Below, in pieces: positions 52,906 to 63,991 of a stretch of 64,000 bases of DNA. Every line of letters begins with the position of its first letter. Position 1 is the first letter of the stretch. Both the position numbers and the translations under genes were made by a program. Location: contig CAZXON010000003.1 of the NCBI GenBank assembly GCA_964642385.1, positions 26,342 through 90,341 on the forward strand, written 5' to 3'. The DNA comes from JBDHUW01 sp964642385. Lineage in GTDB: Bacteria; Patescibacteriota; Gracilibacteria; Absconditabacterales; Absconditicoccaceae. The notes beneath the pieces are model-generated. The model saw only the letters and a list, made by a program, of their open reading frames with translations, had not been told where the DNA came from and searched no databases.

Positions 52906-53466
52906 ATGAAAAACGAACAAAAAAATTTTTCGAGATCATTAAAAGAAGTAATTTACCAACTCTATGAAATGGCTCATGAAGAGTCGTTTGCTCTAAAAAA
53001 AGAAATGATTCCTGAACTGATCCAGGAACTTGAAGAAAAAATCTTTCTTGGTGCGGAAATGGAGTATGTGGATTTTGTACGCCTAAAAAACGTTCGTGCT
53101 GTTTTGGAAAGATCTGTGGCATTTTGGTCGACAGAGATCCAAAAAATTCTGACCTCTTTGAGAAGCAAACCGGAATACAAAAAGATGGTTACAGCTCACA
53201 AAGGAGTATTGCGAATTAGCTCAAGCAATCTATTTACCAATATTTTGTTGGATAGATTTACGAGCCCAGAAGCCTTTATTCTTCGGGATTGTCAGATTGA
53301 TATTTCTGTGCTTCCAGGAGAAGAAAATGGTGAACAGAAAAAAGGAGATTGGTATAAGCTTGTGGAAAACCAGGCAGTTCGACATGTGCCAAAATCCAAT
53401 GAACAAGGAGTTTTTCAAAGACGCGATGGTGATTATACTATTTGCATCGAAATAAAAAAACTCTAA
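52906..53466 (+). CDS. protein of unknown function with a strong ribosome-binding site
   Basis: Product of 186 residues, mixed charge (MKNEQKNFSRSLKEVIYQLYEMAHEES..., then a helical middle with LERSVAFWSTEIQKILTSL and a beta-rich end with YKLVENQAVRHVPKSN). A consensus AAGGAGGAAAA sits before the ATG, unlike most genes here, and none of its seven or so Gly is TGA. It may be an acquired gene or one under different translational control. No family recognised. Two very short SD-led frames follow. Confidence 0.65.
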   Translation: MKNEQKNFSRSLKEVIYQLYEMAHEESFALKKEMIPELIQELEEKIFLGAEMEYVDFVRLKNVRAVLERSVAFWSTEIQKILTSLRSKPEYKKMVTAHKGVLRISSSNLFTNILLDRFTSPEAFILRDCQIDISVLPGEENGEQKKGDWYKLVENQAVRHVPKSNEQGVFQRRDGDYTICIEIKKL

Positions 53467-53499
53467 AAAACAAACAAATAAAAAAAAGAAAGGAGCAGT

Positions 53500-53556
53500 A
53501 TGAGAAAAAATTATCTTAAAGATGCTATTGTAGTTTCGCAAAATACTGAGATATAA
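53500..53556 (+). CDS. possible 18-residue peptide
   Basis: ATG after AAAGGAGCAGT; encodes MRKNYLKDAIVVSQNTEI then TAA. It lies 33 bases after the preceding gene. The good ribosome-binding site is the only support. Confidence 0.3.
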   Translation: MRKNYLKDAIVVSQNTEI

Positions 53557-53565
53557 AGGACAAAA

Positions 53566-53619
53566 ATGACATACCAGGTTGCTTTTCTATCGTATATGGG
53601 TCGTCAACGAACTGCATAA
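53566..53619 (+). CDS. possible 17-residue peptide
   Basis: ATG after AAAGGACAAAA; encodes MTYQVAFLSYMGRQRTA then TAA, 9 bases after the previous short frame. Weak evidence. Confidence 0.2.
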   Translation: MTYQVAFLSYMGRQRTA

Positions 53620-54220
53620 TTTGTATCAAGCGATCTCTATCGCCACTTTTGATGTTTTCAAAAGTGATTTCGACCGCTAAAGCCTCTTCCTCTAAAACTT
53701 TTAGCCGTTTGAGAAAGGATTTTTTTAATCTTTTTTGTTGTTACAACCTCGTTGGGTCGCTCATGCTTGGCAAATCGGCTATAGCAAATACCATATCTAC
53801 TCACGTTCGATAGACTAAAATTATCGCTTGCAAACGATTCGAGCAAGCGATTTATGCTCTTGCAATGAAGAAAGCATAAAAAATATTGATTTTTTACTCT
53901 CAGCCATCAGCGGTGGAGATGAGAGAAAACGATATTTTGCTTTAAACTCAAAGAGAATCCTTCGTTGTATACGGGGGATTTTTTTATATATAGGAAAAAT
54001 ATAATAATGATTAATTATAAATTGTTAATGTTTAATGGTCATTTACTATTTACAATTAATAATTCGTCCCTTTCCTTCCTAAGAGCAGATAAAAGCGACT
54101 CATTCAGAGTAATTATTATTTAGATAAAGATTGGCAGGTGAGAAAAATGAATATCCATTGAAAAACATTGTAATATAAATATCATCACATAAACAAATCA
54201 TTTACTTCTATTTTTTATCA
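53620..54220. other. 601-base intergenic region with hairpins and repeats
   Basis: It contains a perfect 8-base-pair hairpin TCGCTTGC/GCAAGCGA (53824-53850), an ACTTTTGA-TGTT-TCAAAAGT hairpin near 53645, dispersed repeat D copy 2 (54063-54109) and AATTAATAATT simple sequence. A minus-strand frame 53637-53846 (69 codons, MLESFASDNFSLSNVS...) is open but has no other support. Confidence 0.6.
54063..54109 (+). repeat. dispersed intergenic repeat D, copy 2 (upstream of hsp20)
   Basis: Shares AGCAGATAAAAGCGACTCAT plus TCAGAG with copy 1, with one-base differences. It lies about 110 bases before the Hsp20 start. Confidence 0.55.
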
Positions 54221-54637
54221 ATGTCAGTTATATCAATTCCAACCGATATTTATGAATCTCCCAGAGAAATAGTTGTTCTTATTCCATTATGATGAGTGGA
54301 TAAACAAAGCATAGAGCTGTTTTGCGAAGATTATAAACTACAAATTAAATGAATTAGAGCAAAACCAACACTCAAAGAAGATTTTGTATTACAACAAGAT
54401 GAATGCTATTGGGGAGAATTTCAGCAAGAAGTACAACTCCCACCCTATGTGTATTTTGAGCACATTCATAGTTTGGTCACGATAGATAATATTCTGATAG
54501 TGACAATCCCAAAATCATTACAACCAGGTGGAAAATTAAAAATAAATGTTGAACTACCAAAAGAGGCGAAATGAACTGCCAAACCCAAGATTCAAAAAAC
54601 ATCCCCGGTTAAACGTGGAAGACCTAGCAAGAAATAA
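54221..54637 (+). CDS. Hsp20/alpha-crystallin family small heat-shock protein
   Basis: Product of 138 residues. The pattern IYESPREIVVLIPLGGVDKQSIELFCEDYKLQIKG, EC-YWGEFQQEVQLP and DNILIVTIPKS is the alpha-crystallin domain (both Gly of PLGG are TGA). These are ATP-independent holdase chaperones. The C-terminus is a basic tail (KRGRPSKK, an AT-hook-like GRP) in place of the usual IxI motif. It ends 18 bases before tsaD in the same direction. Confidence 0.85.
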
Positions 54638-54655
54638 TAGTACATAAACTCTTTT

Positions 54656-55708
54656 ATGAAAAAAACATTAGCGATAGAAACCAGTTGCGACGATACTTCT
54701 TTGGCGCTTGTTACGTACAAGGATGGGGGTTTTTTGGTTGAAAAAATCAAAGCGTATAGTCAAATTGATGACCATCAAAAATATGGAGGAGTAGTTCCAG
54801 AGATCGCGTTTAGATTGCATAGTGAGCAAATTTTGGCGCTAGTGCAATATTTCTTGGATGATATACCAACAGTTGATTCTATTTCCGTAACGACGAATCC
54901 CGGGCTGGTGGGGTCTTTGCTTGTGTGAAAAACAGTTGCACATATGCTTTCTCAACAGTTCCAGAAACCATTGGTCCCGATCCACCATATTTACGGGCAC
55001 ATTTTTTCTTTGCTGGTCGATAGAAATATTTCAGAATTAGCTTTCCCATGGGTTGTCTTGACCGCCTCAGGAGGACACAATGAAATCTATGTTGTGGATA
55101 AAAATATAGTAAGTGATTGAAAAGATAGGGGAGAGTTTCCTTTTCTTTTGGAAGATCTTGAAATAACGAAACTTTGAAAAACACTTGATGATGCATCAGG
55201 CGAGTGCTTTGATAAGGTAGCGCGTATGTTATGATGACCATATCCTTGAGGTGCGCGAATTGGTCAACAAGCGCTCAAGGGGGAAAGGAATTTTGATTAT
55301 GTTTTCAAAAAACCTATGATGAGTGATCATGATAATCCTTATGATTTTAGTTTTTCATGAATGAAATCACAGGCGTATACATTTCTTCAAAAATTAGAAA
55401 AAAGCTGAACACAGATAACAGAACAAATCGTTGCCGATATTTCATACATGTTTCAAGAAGCAGTGGTGGAAACTCTTTGAAAAAAATTGTTACTTGCAGG
55501 TCGTACATACAATGCAAAAACGATAGGTATAACCTGATGAGTTTCAGCAAATGATAGATTGTTTGAAGTTGTCTCAAAAATGATAGAAGATGAATTTTTG
55601 ATACCATCAATCGACAAAACTATTCCAGCACTTATTCGTCCAGCACAAAAACTTTATTCAACAGACAATGCTGCGATGATATGAGTCGTGGGGTTGCTAT
55701 CTAATTAA
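54656..55708 (+). CDS. tsaD: tRNA threonylcarbamoyladenosine transferase TsaD
   Basis: Product of 350 residues, the family norm. It opens MKKTLAIETSCDDTSLALV, with SQIDDHQKYGGVVPEIAFRLH, the metal-binding HHIYGH, LTASGGHNE, LDDASGECFDKVARMLGGPYPGG and ITGGVSAN. Many of the family-invariant Gly (LLVGKT, GGP, PGG, TGG) are TGA, a strong proof of the code. It transfers the threonylcarbamoyl group to A37 of tRNA. The product of the TsaC-like gene at 36217 could supply the substrate; TsaB and TsaE are not in the window. Confidence 0.97.
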
Positions 55709-55871
55709 TTTTTAGCGTATCAATAAAAAATATTTTGGATTTTGGGAAAATCGAAACAATGATTAATCGTTAATACTGCTTTTTATTAATAATTAATAAT
55801 TAACACCACTGCTTCGCTCTTTTTTTCTGCAGCATAGAAAGCATATTCCATTGATGATCTATTTAAAATTG

Positions 55872-57470
55872 TTATCTAATTTTTTTTGTAACATTAAATT
55901 TTTTCATCGGTTTGCCAAACAGAATTCCGATTTGCGTATGAAGCGCAGGGAATCAAGAAAATATCACCAATGACGGTCATACAAAAATAAAAAATCATAT
56001 CGCAAATCATCCAAGGATTTCTATTTTTTCTCGCAGTGATTTGTGTTTTAATCTGTCAAAAGGAAAAATCGCAATAGAAAGCAAAAGGGAAGTGATGGTT
56101 AGCGTAAATGCTATTTTCGTAAAAATAGAAATAGTTGCGCCCAAACTGATATAGTTTGAAAGTGGGATGTCTTTGAAAAAAGAAAAGACCAATCATGCCA
56201 AAAGCACAATGTGGAGAGTTGACCGAAGAATAATCCCTTCTAAAGATCTTCCGAACTCAAAAATAACTCTTCCTTTGTTTATGCTCTTTCGTTGATCAAG
56301 CATTTGTGATCGAATGTAAGGGATATCTTGTGCGCCATGAGACCGCCTTCTCATTTGATTATATTGTGCTTTTATGGTCTTCCAAAGTGTCTCATCTAGA
56401 TTGCAATCTTGAAAGATTTTTGCATATACAGGAACGCATTCGTAGTTGCTTTTAAATCCAAAAAAACTTCTTCGATATTGGTGACCATCTTCAACAATAG
56501 TTTGTTTGGACCAAAATCATAAATCAATAAGTGCATCAAGAGGTTGTGCGTGTGATGAAAAATTTCTTGGTCAAAACTTTTTTGTAAAATTAAAAAGGAT
56601 CCAAAAAGTATTGAATAATCACACTATTTTAGAAAAAAATGGCGCTTGCCAAAAATTATTAAAAAAGAAAACAACGGGTTGATATGACGCATATTTTCTA
56701 TTTGGAGTCGTAAGGTACGTGTAACTCAAAACTGAAAAATAATTTTGATCTGGTATGTTATCAGCGTCAAGTGTAGTTACCAAAACGTTGTCTGCAGTTG
56801 TATTGAAATGACTTAGGATCGTAGGATATAATTCTTTGGCTCCGTATGTGATATTTGCTCATTTTCAAGCGGTTTCGTCTGGTTGGAGTACGTGCAATGA
56901 ATGTCAAAAATATCAGAAATCTTTTGTCAGAGGTTCAACATATTTGAGGGTGGCATAAAAATTTTCTTCTTTTGCTGCTTCTCATTGTATCGTTACAGCG
57001 ATGTGAGAAAGATCGTAATTCGCATCGCGAATTGCCTTAATCGTTTCATAAAGAATGTCTGGTCATTCATTGTACATTGGTATCATACACCAATGGATGA
57101 TCTGTTTGACGCTTTTATCAGTGGGCAATTTTTGAAAAAAAAGTTTTTCTTCTGAGGTTAATTGTTGTTTTTCAAAAAGTATATTTTCAAAAGAAATTTT
57201 TTCGTGTTTTTTTAGTTGGAAGAGAGCACTTAACGTCGCAACAATATACTCACATCATCTGATGAGCCACCAGAGGAAATACACCAAAATTATCGTCCCT
57301 ATGACAAACATAGCTCCTTGTATCTCGTAAATAAGGAACAACATATATCAGATTAAAATTCACAAAACAAGAACAAGAGCAATTCAACCAGGCACACCCA
57401 TCCGTAATTTGTATCGAAATGGATACTTCTTTTGTATATCAAAAATCTCTAATGGTTGGTGTGTTTTCAT
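55872..57470 (-). CDS. family 2-like membrane glycosyltransferase
   Basis: Product of 532 residues. Two N-terminal membrane segments (IALVLVLGILIGYMLFLIY and MFVIGTIILVYFLWWLI), a cytoplasmic GT domain with IIHWCMIPMYNE, LVTTLDADNIPD (DxD-type metal site) and VEDGHQYRRSFFGF, then RRRSHGAQDIPY (in the position of the QxxRW-like motif) and two or more C-terminal membrane segments. This layout is seen in membrane glycan synthases. Its substrate is unknown. It follows the PilX-like gene by 9 bases, so it may glycosylate pilus or surface proteins. Confidence 0.8.
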
Positions 57471-57479
57471 CCAAACAAT

Positions 57480-58667
57480 TTAAAATATAATAGTAAAGTT
57501 TGAAACATTTGAATTTTCTTTCACTGGTTTTTTTATCTGAAAACGAACTGTATAGTTGTTTATAGTTCACACCGCATCTAGTGTATAAAATCTATCTGGC
57601 ATTGGGATTGGTCAATTCTCATCAGCACCGAAGTACCATTCTAAAAAAGGGTATGTCTGGTTTTCTTTCGTTTTCATCAGGTTTGTTATTGAAAAAGAGA
57701 GAGTTAATCAGTTAATATCATAAGATGCATTTCTAAGAATGTATCCAAAATTCGTTAACGCAACAGAAGAATTAAGTGGAAGAATATTGTGTTTATCGAT
57801 GTCGCTTCCAATGGAACTATCAGCGAGGAATGAGAACCCTTCTATGCTTGAGCTATCAATCAAATTAGAAGCATCACTCGTTGCATCGTTTATGATGGTT
57901 TCTCTAATCGCATTATCATAATTATATTCAGGTTTTCAATCATTGAAACTGTTTTTTATTGTCGGCTGAATAGTAAACTTTTCATCATTACTATATCATT
58001 CAACTCATCGTTGGAGAATAATGTCATCATCTATGCCATCCTCATCGATGTCCCCAGTTCAGTTGGTGTTATTGCCAATGCCATCGTCTAATAGTCCTTC
58101 AAATGCTCATCATCCTCATTGCGTTATGAATGCAGTACGAACGCCTGCAGGCAATCTAAACGTTCATATAATCTTAGCATTTACTGAGTCACCAAATAAA
58201 GATTCTGTAGTGCCAGCTGTATAATATTCACCTGTATTAGAAGTCGTATCTTTATATAGAGGGATATATATTGTCTCATTATATCAAAGAACGTTGTAAT
58301 TCTTGCTATCTGTTCAGGCATAAAGTGGTTCTACATTACCTTTTCCTAATTCAGGGCTTCTTGATACAATTGAACTTATCTTCCAGTAACCATCTGAAGT
58401 TGGCGCTGTAAATTTTCAAAAATTTAAAGTGTTCACTAAGACGTCTGAATTATGACCAGATTTGATCCCTGATTGTCACTCGAACCCTGCATCGTGATAT
58501 CTCAATGCGAGAAGTCACCTTTCTGCACTCATTGCAGCCGCGTAGTATGCAGTATTGTAATTTGTTACGTCACCGAGTTTTTCAACAAAAGGATTTAGCG
58601 TAGAAAAAAGATTGCCTACGATCCCTAATCCAAAAACCAAGAGAATCATTATAATAACGAGTGCCAT
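57480..58667 (-). CDS. PilX-like protein with a calcium-loop motif
   Basis: Product of 395 residues. The N-terminus MALVIIMILLVFGLGIVGNLF is a single hydrophobic helix, as in PilX-type minor pilins, followed by NTAYYAAMSAERGLLAL. The body is beta-rich with GDIDEDGIDDDI near residue 205, a calcium-binding loop. Many Gly are TGA. An in-frame TAG lies just upstream, so ATG at 58667 is the first possible start. It lies between a glycosyltransferase and a secreted metallopeptidase gene. Confidence 0.65.
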
Positions 58668-58720
58668 CTGTTTTTTAAAACGCTAAAGATAATTTATTGT
58701 AGTATAGGATTGATTATAAT

Positions 58721-59686
58721 TTATTCAAGAGAGATTCTTGTGACGTCCCAAGGCCTCCATGAGATATTGTTTTGTATATTGGTAGTGCTATTTGAAAGAG
58801 ATTGCCCTTGTGTTAGGTTGTGCATAAAATTATATTTTTTTTGTAATACGGTTGATCACGCTGCTCGTTGTTTAAATACCTCATTATGCCATATATACAT
58901 CGTGAACGCTTCTGCAAAATCTTCATAAGGAGAGCTCATAGCATACCCTCAGACGAAATCCAAATATGAAGCACTTGCCAGTCTCGTTGTGCTATTTTCC
59001 CAAGAGAGTTGGTAAAAAGAAAGTGAAGGGTCGTCCGAAGAAAAGTATGTGTTTTCGGAAATAGTAAAGTTTGTATCTTTGGATTCGCTTTTGCCCGTTA
59101 GCATTCCTAAATCAATAATATGTGCTAATTCGTGCGTTAGGACCTCGCGAAATTCTTGTAACGTCGTCATGTTTTTGGTTTGCAAAAGAATCGTTTTGCT
59201 TCCCCCTCGTCATCTTCTTTCATTGTTTGTATTATCAGGAGTTAGGGTTATTGAAAAGAGTGTGCTTGTTAAACTTGGCGATTGTGGAAGTATAGTAGTA
59301 AGTGAACTTAGTATTTGTAACAGTGCGTTGTAATATTTGATTTTTTGGGAATTCGTATAAGTATCAGAAAAGTGAATTTTTTGGCATACGTTAATCTGAG
59401 CACAAGAAATATTTTGTTTTTTTATAACTGTGTTTTTCACCGCTCATCCAGTAACCGTATTCGGAACTTTGTTGCCAGTTGAAATTGATGATTTTTGTCC
59501 ACTTCTATTCCGTGTATTTACTGCTCCAATTATACTAACAGAGAATTTGTTGCTAGCTACGGCTGTTTTTGGTGCACTTGAAAAAGTTGAGAGTAGTTCT
59601 TCACTTCCTCATTTTTGAGGGAATGCCAAAAGTATACTGCTCATTAGAACAATGTAGAGTATTGTCAAACCTACTCTTCTTTGCAT
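58721..59686 (-). CDS. secreted zinc metallopeptidase (HExxH)
   Basis: Product of 321 residues. The N-terminal hydrophobic signal (LTILYIVLMSSILLAF) implies export. The zinc site is EVLTHELAHIIDLG (HExxH) and, about 65 residues on, SPYEDFAEAFTMYIWH, whose Glu in the DFAEAF motif should be the third ligand, as in anthrax-lethal-factor-like and related minigluzincin peptidases. The N-terminal third is Ser/Thr-rich. Four TGA are read as Gly. It follows the DnaQ-DinG-like gene by 7 bases. Confidence 0.8.
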
Positions 59687-59693
59687 CTTTTTT

Positions 59694-61802
59694 TTATTCA
59701 TTCTTGACGGCCACGTAATATTTTAAATCAGTGAAAGGGTTAATCCTCTCTGTATTTATTATATCCAAAGCGCCGATAGAGTCAAATTTTATGCCATTTG
59801 CTACACATTGTATGCAAAAATTGTATGATCCTATGAGAATATACGCATCTTTTCCTAGTGTTTGCTGAATTATTTTCCCAGCCCCTCCAGTTACTTGCTC
59901 TCCAGCGAGAAAATATGATTCGTATACCTTACTTTTATGAAGAGAGAGGAGGAGTTGTTGTGCCGCCGCTTTCCCTGGAGCGATGATGCAAACTTTTTCT
60001 CCAGCAGTAAGTGATATCTCCTTTCGTTTACGAATTGTCGCTTCTTGAATATCTTTTGGCAAAAATTCTCCATCTAGTTTTGTTATGGCTGGGATTCTAT
60101 TGTCTAATACAGAAAAAATACGAAGTTGATATGTCTCAAAAAAATGGTAAAACTCATCTGTTTCTACGTATGTATCTACTGGTTGTACCGTAAACCGTGT
60201 GTGGTATGCAGATCGTTTGCGGGTAAGGGTAAGTGGGTTTGATAGGATTGCGTCTATCTTATGCGTCTCTTTTTCCAAATTGCTCATATCGTCGGGAGCA
60301 AGAGAAGAAACACAACTTGTTATATACGTGTGGATTTTTTCTCGAATGAGTCTGCTCCTGAAAAAATACGTATTTTTGGAAAAATCATCTACTGGAATAT
60401 CCAGATTTTGCTCTCCCTTTGGTTGTTCTGTTGTGGGCTTTTTAGAGGAATTCTTTTGAGTTTGAGGGTGAACATCCTGATACAGTTTATCGCTTTCTTC
60501 AGAAAAAAATCCAATAAATATGAGGAACGCTGAAGATAATTTTTCTAGTGCGTGAATATCCTTCTGCAATAATGTGTACTTGTAGATGATTGCATCTAAC
60601 AATGTTGCAAACGTGTATAGGTCATACGGTTTGTGTTTCCATCTTCTTCGATTGTCAAAAAGCCATTCTTTGTCAAAAAGGGTAATCGTTTGATCTCTAC
60701 TAATATTCCCATTTTCTATTGCATCAAAAAGATCGAAGTGGGTAAATATTTTTTTTCTCATATTGCGACTTGAGGGGAGACGGCATGCTTGCAAAAAAAG
60801 CGCATCTGTTGGATTAGCAACATGAAAGGTACTATGATTTTCCCTAGCATGTAAAAAATATTTTGTTGCACAAAACGCTTCTCGAGTGTGAAATGATTTT
60901 TTGGTAAAGAAACGTCAAAGAAGGTCTGAGTCGAAAGATGTTTGCTCATACAGAGCAGTTAAAACACCAAATTTAGCGTATGTTTTCTGAGCGAGGAGCG
61001 CTTTGGGGTGATGTGAAAATCCTAAACAATTATTTTCAATTGGTATATGGCGGAGCACTGTTTCTAGCGAAGTTTCACCAACATATCAAGTTCACAAGGC
61101 TATGTCGTTATCTTTTTTTACTACTTTTTTATGTGAGACAGAGGCACTAAGAATTGGTACTTCTTTTAGGAGAAATTGTTGATCTTGTTTATAAAAAAGG
61201 CATTTACCGATACCGCTTTCAGTGCGTTTATAAATTTCTCGAAGATACGGGTAGCTATACAACAATCATTCTAGCTTTTTCAATAACGTAAAAAATAAGA
61301 GTCATGTTGCAAACACATCCGTAAGTGCATCGTGGAAACTGTGATTATCATTTGTCGACAAATCATCTACATCTAGAATATTGGCAGTAATAATCTCAAG
61401 TGCGTAGCTAGGTTGGTATGGGAAAAGTGCTTGTGTAAAGGGGAGTGTGTCTATCGTTGTTAAATATATTGGGGAACAGTAGCGTTCTAAAAAAGCCATA
61501 TCAAAACCTATAGAGTGCCCAATAATGACGGTATTCTCTCAAAAAAATCATTCTATCTGTGGTCGGATAGCATCTCGCGTTGGAGCATTTTCAAGTGTTT
61601 CAATATTGATCCCTGTGATCATACTAACAACATCTTGAATTTTTGTCGCAGTAGGTCTAACATATGAAGAAAATCTACGCAACTCTTTTCAGTCGGGGTT
61701 ATATTCCACGATGGCAATTTGCGTTATTTCATCATGTTTTTTGTCAAGTCCTGTTGTTTCCGTATCCAGAACAATGTATTTTATATTTTCACGTAAAAGC
61801 AT
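59694..61802 (-). CDS. DnaQ-type exonuclease fused to a DinG-like C-terminal region
   Basis: Product of 702 residues. The N-terminal 170 residues are a DEDD exonuclease: IVLDTETTGLDKKHDEITQIA, IIGHSIGFDMAFLERY and SFHDALTDVFAT. The rest is less conserved. The C-terminal 120 residues (AGEKVCIIAPGKAAAQQLL...ILIGSYNFCIQCVANGIKFDSIGALDI) resemble the last helicase motifs of DinG, and the exonuclease-DinG order is known. I see no clear Walker A or iron-sulphur cysteines, so it may be a degenerate helicase. It ends 7 bases before the metallopeptidase gene. Confidence 0.7.
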
Positions 61803-61928
61803 ACATCTACCATACATTTTACCCTTGTTTTTGCAAGAGAAAGCAGAATATCTCTGGCTAGAAGGGAAGCATTTTTGATTTTTTTGAATTTTGGGAAAAT
61901 AAAAACAATGATTAATGATTAATAATTT

Positions 61929-61972
61929 GCCTCTTTTCTTTCTGCCAGCAAAGAATTGATCCTCGTTCAGAG
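61929..61972 (+). repeat. dispersed intergenic repeat D, copy 3 (upstream of mutL)
   Basis: CTCTTTTCTTTCTGCCAGCA...CTCGTTCAGAG, about 65 bases before the mutL start. Confidence 0.55.
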
Positions 61973-62036
61973 AAATATTTTGTTCTGAGGCATCTATTTT
62001 CTTGCAAAAGTTTTCTGAATACGTACACTTGTGAAT

Positions 62037-63863
62037 ATGGCAATAGAACTCTTACCTGATTATATAATTAATAAACTCAAAGCAGGAGAAATTGTAGAAA
62101 GACCTGCAAGTATCTGTAAAGAACTTATTGAGAACTCGCTGGATGCGGACGCTTCGCATATTGTTTTGCATATTGCGGGTGGTGGAAAAGAACGTATTCA
62201 AGTAGACGATGATGGGAAATGAATTCCTGGTCATGATATGAATATGGTTTTGACAAGATACGCAACAAGCAAAATTTCAAAAGAAGACGATCTGTATGAT
62301 TTAGCGACATATTGATTTCGTGGCGAAGCATTAGCAAGTATTGCAGAAGTGTCACACACAACAGTGATTTCCAAAACCAATGCAGATATTGTGGCAACCA
62401 AACTGTCAAATGAGACAGGTAGTGTTTCAATGGTTCCACAACCAGTTGCATGATTACATGGAACGACTGTTATTATAGAAAACCTTTTTTACAACACGCC
62501 AGTTCGTCAAAAATTTTTGAAGTCATCACAAACTGAATATTTTTATTGTTATGATATTTTCCTAGGCTATGCAATTATGCATCGGGATAAACATCGAGAG
62601 TTATACAAAGACAACAAGTTGGTATTTGATTTGCCAGCCTGTTCAGACTTTCTTGATAGATTTTGACAGCTATTTAAACCAGAGCGAATAGAGCATTTGC
62701 GTATTTTGGATTTTGATGATAGTGCGTTGAGATTGTATGGGGTTTTTTCTGACCCAACGATAACATTTGGATCACCAGAGCACATCAAAATATTTGTTAA
62801 TCAACGTCCAGTCCAAGACAGAGTATTGAGAAAAGCAATTATACAAGCGTACGATAGGCAATTATCAAATGGTTTGTATCCATTGGCGTTTCTGTTTGTT
62901 GATATAGCAGGAGATGCGGTAGATGTGAATGTTCATCCAAGAAAACAAGAAGTGCGTTTTGCAGATCCAAATTCTTTGTATCAGTGTGTGTTACAAGCGG
63001 TGCGTCAATCGCTAGGAGAACAAAAAATTATGCAAGTAGATAGCCAACAACTGGCAAATTTATGATGATCATCGTTTGTCCATTCTTCTTTATATTCACA
63101 GGGAGAATTTTCTTCTGATAATTGATTTTCGTGAGGTTCAAATTCTATGGATTTCCAATCTCGTGGATCAACTACTATGACCTCTTTCTCAACACAAGCG
63201 AATTTACTCTTTGCTCGTGCGGGTTCTGAAGTTCTGATAGATTCTTCAATTGCAGAAGAAGAAACGCTTGTCGAGCATTTTGAATGATGAGCAGATCTAC
63301 CTGTGCAGTGGAAAATTATAGGGCAGTTATGGGATATGTATATTTTGTTGGAAGATAATGATGCGTTTTATATGGTTGATCAACATGCGCTTGCAGAGAG
63401 AATCGCATATGAAACAATGAAAATTCGCGCGAAAGAAGATACAGTTAGACATACATTATTGCAACCGGTTCCTGTGAGTGTGTCGCCGTGATTTTTGGTC
63501 TCTCAGTACGAGGAGACGATGCAATGATTGTGATTTGACGTTGCAGCACTATCAGACTCGCAGATTGCGGTCTATGCAATACCCACTTTTTTCACCTCAT
63601 ATATCGATGATCTCGCACAGATCGTACGCATTATTATGAGCATAGACGATCCAAACTACGACACCATAGCTGATATGTTGTATGCAGAAAAAGCCTGTAA
63701 AACATCAATCAAAGCATGACAGCGTCTTCATCCACAAGAGATGCAATCGCTCTTGCAACAATGATTGCAAACTATTCCATGAATGTTTGTTTGCCAGCAC
63801 GGAAGGCCATTTATGCGACGTTTTGAAAAATGAGAAATGGATAAACTTTTTGATAGAAAATAG
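62037..63863 (+). CDS. mutL: DNA mismatch repair protein MutL, endonuclease type
   Basis: Product of 608 residues. The GHKL ATPase has KLKAGEIVERPASICKELIENSLDADA, DDDGKGI (Gly from TGA), RYATSKI and TYGFRGEALASIAE. The C-terminal domain has the endonuclease motif DQHALAERIAYE, fitting DQHA(X)2E(X)4E (near residue 448), AEKACKTSIKAG and CQHGRPF. So it should nick DNA itself, consistent with the lack of mutH. ATG at 62037 was preferred over a GTG two codons upstream by family alignment. mutS is 33 kb away in the same direction. Confidence 0.97.
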
Positions 63864-63950
63864 ATTAATTATAAATTGTTAATGATTAATGGTTAGCACA
63901 CCTTTTTTATTAATAATTCATAATCTATAATTTATTAACACTCATCATTT

Positions 63951-63991
63951 CGTTTTTTTCTGCGAGCAAAAAATAGAGCCTCGTTCAGGGG
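63951..63991 (+). repeat. dispersed intergenic repeat D, copy 4
   Basis: CGTTTTTTTCTGCGAGCAAA...CCTCGTTCAGGG near the window edge after mutL; presumably upstream of the next gene. The spacer also has TTAATAATTCATAA simple sequence. Confidence 0.5.

Noticed and set aside
53658..53846. Minus-strand 60-70-residue protein in the spacer
   Set aside because: No similarity, no ribosome site, overlaps hairpins; noted only in the spacer description.
53740..53850. Possible tRNA gene
   Set aside because: A GTTCGAT-like stretch and hairpins are present, but no acceptor/anticodon pairing could be built on either strand.
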